This document shows positions 34,338 to 35,621 of a stretch of 35,621 nucleotides of DNA, one piece after another. The notes beneath the pieces were generated by a model. It did not search any database, had not been told where the DNA came from, and saw nothing but the letters and a program-made list of their open reading frames with translations. The stretch is from the IMG/VR virus record IMGVR_UViG_3300038566_000121, positions 1-35,621 of that record; one strand, given 5' to 3'. How positions within the stretch are numbered: the stretch's first letter is position 1; every line of letters begins with the position of its first letter. The DNA is from a virus. Position numbers and translations under genes: made by a program.

Positions 34338-35621
34338 TACATATCTCCTGTTGCGTTTAGCCCTACGCCCATAAGCAATGGGCGCAATGCTGCAATTGTT
34401 CTTTGTTCTGCTTTAGTTTGTGGACCATTCTGCACATTCCGCAATAATTGCTGAACAATAGCGTCGCGTTCTGGACCCTGTGCTGAAAGTATTCGGCCCA
34501 TATCCATATTTGCATTAGCGGTTCTGCCTGATGTGAGCGCGTCTAAAATAGCATTGCCAGCTTCATCAGCGCCCATTTTCATTCGGCGCAATGGACCCGG
34601 CCTGCGTAGCGTATCCGGCGCGCGCAAATCGCCAAGGTCAGCGGCAGACTCTTGCCTTAGCTGTGTCATAGAGCCAGCGTCTAAACGCCCCCTTGTGTCA
34701 CTAAATACTTGCTCTGCCTCAAGCCTGTTGAAAAGCTGCGACGCTTCCTCTGGACCGAGGATTTCATTCAACTTTTCAATGTTCCATTCTTTAGTTAAAT
34801 CTGCCCTTGCTGTGGCTGGCGCATTTCGTGCGGTTCCCATTCTTGCGTAAACATATTCACGGACACCCTGCACAAAGGCTTCACGCTCGTTTTCCTTCAT
34901 TCCCGCAAGCATCTCTCTTAGGGCTTGCGGAGATTGGGCATTGATTGCGCCGCCTGATAGTGCTTCACGGCCACGTTGAATTGCGTCCTCAACCTCATAG
35001 GTATCAGCCCAAATCGCGCGCGCGTCAGCATAGCCCGGGATGTGGTCAAGTTCCTGCGTTATTTCGTCAAGCGCTTCACCTAATGCAAGAGATTGCTTAG
35101 AATTACCAGCCCTATTTGCGGCAGCAACTGCATCGCTTAAATCAGACCGCAGATTGTGCAGTTGAACTGCACTCATATCCTCGCCAAGGTCGCCTCGGAA
35201 TTTTTGAAGCACGGCCCTCGTATCCGGCCCTGCTACGTCGATTCTAGCTTGCAATGATGCGGCAAGGTTTGACGTGTTAATCTGGTCAGTGCTTGCTAGT
35301 GCTGCCTCGTATAGTGGGCTGCCAACATTTTGCCTAAGGTCGCTTTGAGCGGCGCGATTTGCACCTGCTGCGCCAGCCCCGCCTAGAACTTCATCAACAT
35401 CGTCGGCAATCCGCTGGCCTGCGCCATCTGCCCTGCCTCTAAGCATCCGAGCAATAGTCTCGCCACCTTCGCCAGGCATGGATACTAGGCCCATGCCACG
35501 CGATTGCAATGCCCCCGGCACGTCAGCCAATGTTCCTTCATTTCCGATTCTGGCGAGATAGTCTTCAATCTCGCCCGGCGGTGATATCCGCATACTTTGG
35601 CGCATGGCCGATGTCGCCTTG
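34337..35621 (-). CDS. Internal virion (ejection) protein, C-terminal part
   Basis: At least 427 residues; the frame is open through the right edge, so the start is outside. The visible part has SPPGEIEDYLARIGNEGTLA, VPGALQSRGMGLVSMPGEGG, a long Ala/Arg-rich helical stretch (ETIARMLRGRADGAGQRIAD, ALREMLAGMKENEREAFVQG) and a Gln/Ala-rich end. Long helical proteins of this kind encoded next to the fibre genes are ejected into the cell in podoviruses. On a circular map it would follow, directly or after a gap, the gene cut at the left edge. Confidence 0.6.
   Translation of the reverse strand, partial: KATSAMRQSMRISPPGEIEDYLARIGNEGTLADVPGALQSRGMGLVSMPGEGGETIARMLRGRADGAGQRIADDVDEVLGGAGAAGANRAAQSDLRQNVGSPLYEAALASTDQINTSNLAASLQARIDVAGPDTRAVLQKFRGDLGEDMSAVQLHNLRSDLSDAVAAANRAGNSKQSLALGEALDEITQELDHIPGYADARAIWADTYEVEDAIQRGREALSGGAINAQSPQALREMLAGMKENEREAFVQGVREYVYARMGTARNAPATARADLTKEWNIEKLNEILGPEEASQLFNRLEAEQVFSDTRGRLDAGSMTQLRQESAADLGDLRAPDTLRRPGPLRRMKMGADEAGNAILDALTSGRTANANMDMGRILSAQGPERDAIVQQLLRNVQNGPQTKAEQRTIAALRPLLMGVGLNATGDM

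Noticed and set aside
1-35621. CRISPR arrays, insertion sequences, integrase or attachment sites
   Set aside because: No regular spacer repeats, transposase, tyrosine or serine recombinase was seen on either strand. Lysogeny therefore has no direct support here, though the missing part of the genome could hold such a gene.

Overview
The window is most of the genome of a short-tailed (podovirus-type) phage. It carries terminase subunits, a P22-sized portal of 715 aa, scaffold and capsid genes, tail-tube, hub and fibre genes, and a lysis cassette. It has no tail sheath or tape-measure gene. The host is probably an alphaproteobacterium: an Omp25/31-like outer-membrane protein, GHNNPP-type and ASCH-type accessory genes and an Rz/Rz1-type spanin pair all point to a Gram-negative host of that class. 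The first 17 bases match a primer tail used in random-primed viral metagenomics, so this is likely an assembled viral contig. No integrase, tRNA or CRISPR array was found.

Layout. (1) Positions 1-11745, minus strand: the late packaging and head block, transcribed leftward. Order of transcription is a 28-aa ORF, terS, terL, portal, a polyvalent ADP-ribosyltransferase-like protein, a zinc-binding small protein, scaffold, capsid, a capsid-associated protein, a terminator, then head-tail genes and the start of a virion protein cut by the window edge. A sigma70-type promoter and an upstream terminator separate this block from the next. (2) Positions 11845-14304, minus: very small genes joined by ATGA overlaps, including an HD-domain nucleotidase-like gene, an XRE repressor-like gene and a small membrane protein. 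Two promoters share a 19-bp block, and two stem-loops show compensatory changes. (3) Positions 14313-19837, minus: replication and regulation, with a primase/Toprim protein, an HNH-AP2 homing endonuclease, an SF2 helicase, winged-helix proteins, a VRR-NUC nuclease and a small HTH protein at the divergent junction. (4) Positions 19838-19976: divergent control region. (5) Positions 19977-29739, plus: early and accessory genes, including ERF annealing protein, a GHNNPP protein, an ssb gene displaced by an HNH endonuclease, NinB-like and Ref-like nuclease genes, two outer-membrane proteins, a cysteine-rich paralogue pair, an ASCH protein and many small unknowns. (6) Positions 29736-35621, minus: lysis (holin-like proteins, T7-type amidase, overlapping spanins), then tail fibres and the C-terminal part of an internal virion protein.

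How it fits together. The plus-strand operon supplies recombination functions (ERF, SSB, NinB-like, Ref-like). The facing minus-strand operon supplies priming and unwinding. The two start from one short divergent region beside a small HTH gene. The distal minus-strand segments form one late programme: on a circular map the right-end lysis/fibre/ejection genes would read into the left-end structural genes, since the genes cut at both window edges run in the same direction.

Most notable features: an HNH endonuclease inserted at the extreme 5' end of ssb, leaving an SSB-like N-terminal scrap upstream and a rebuilt start downstream; two phage-borne outer-membrane proteins, the first behind its own promoter; a 48-nt stem-loop element present twice with compensatory stem changes; and a promoter module shared by three promoters on both strands.
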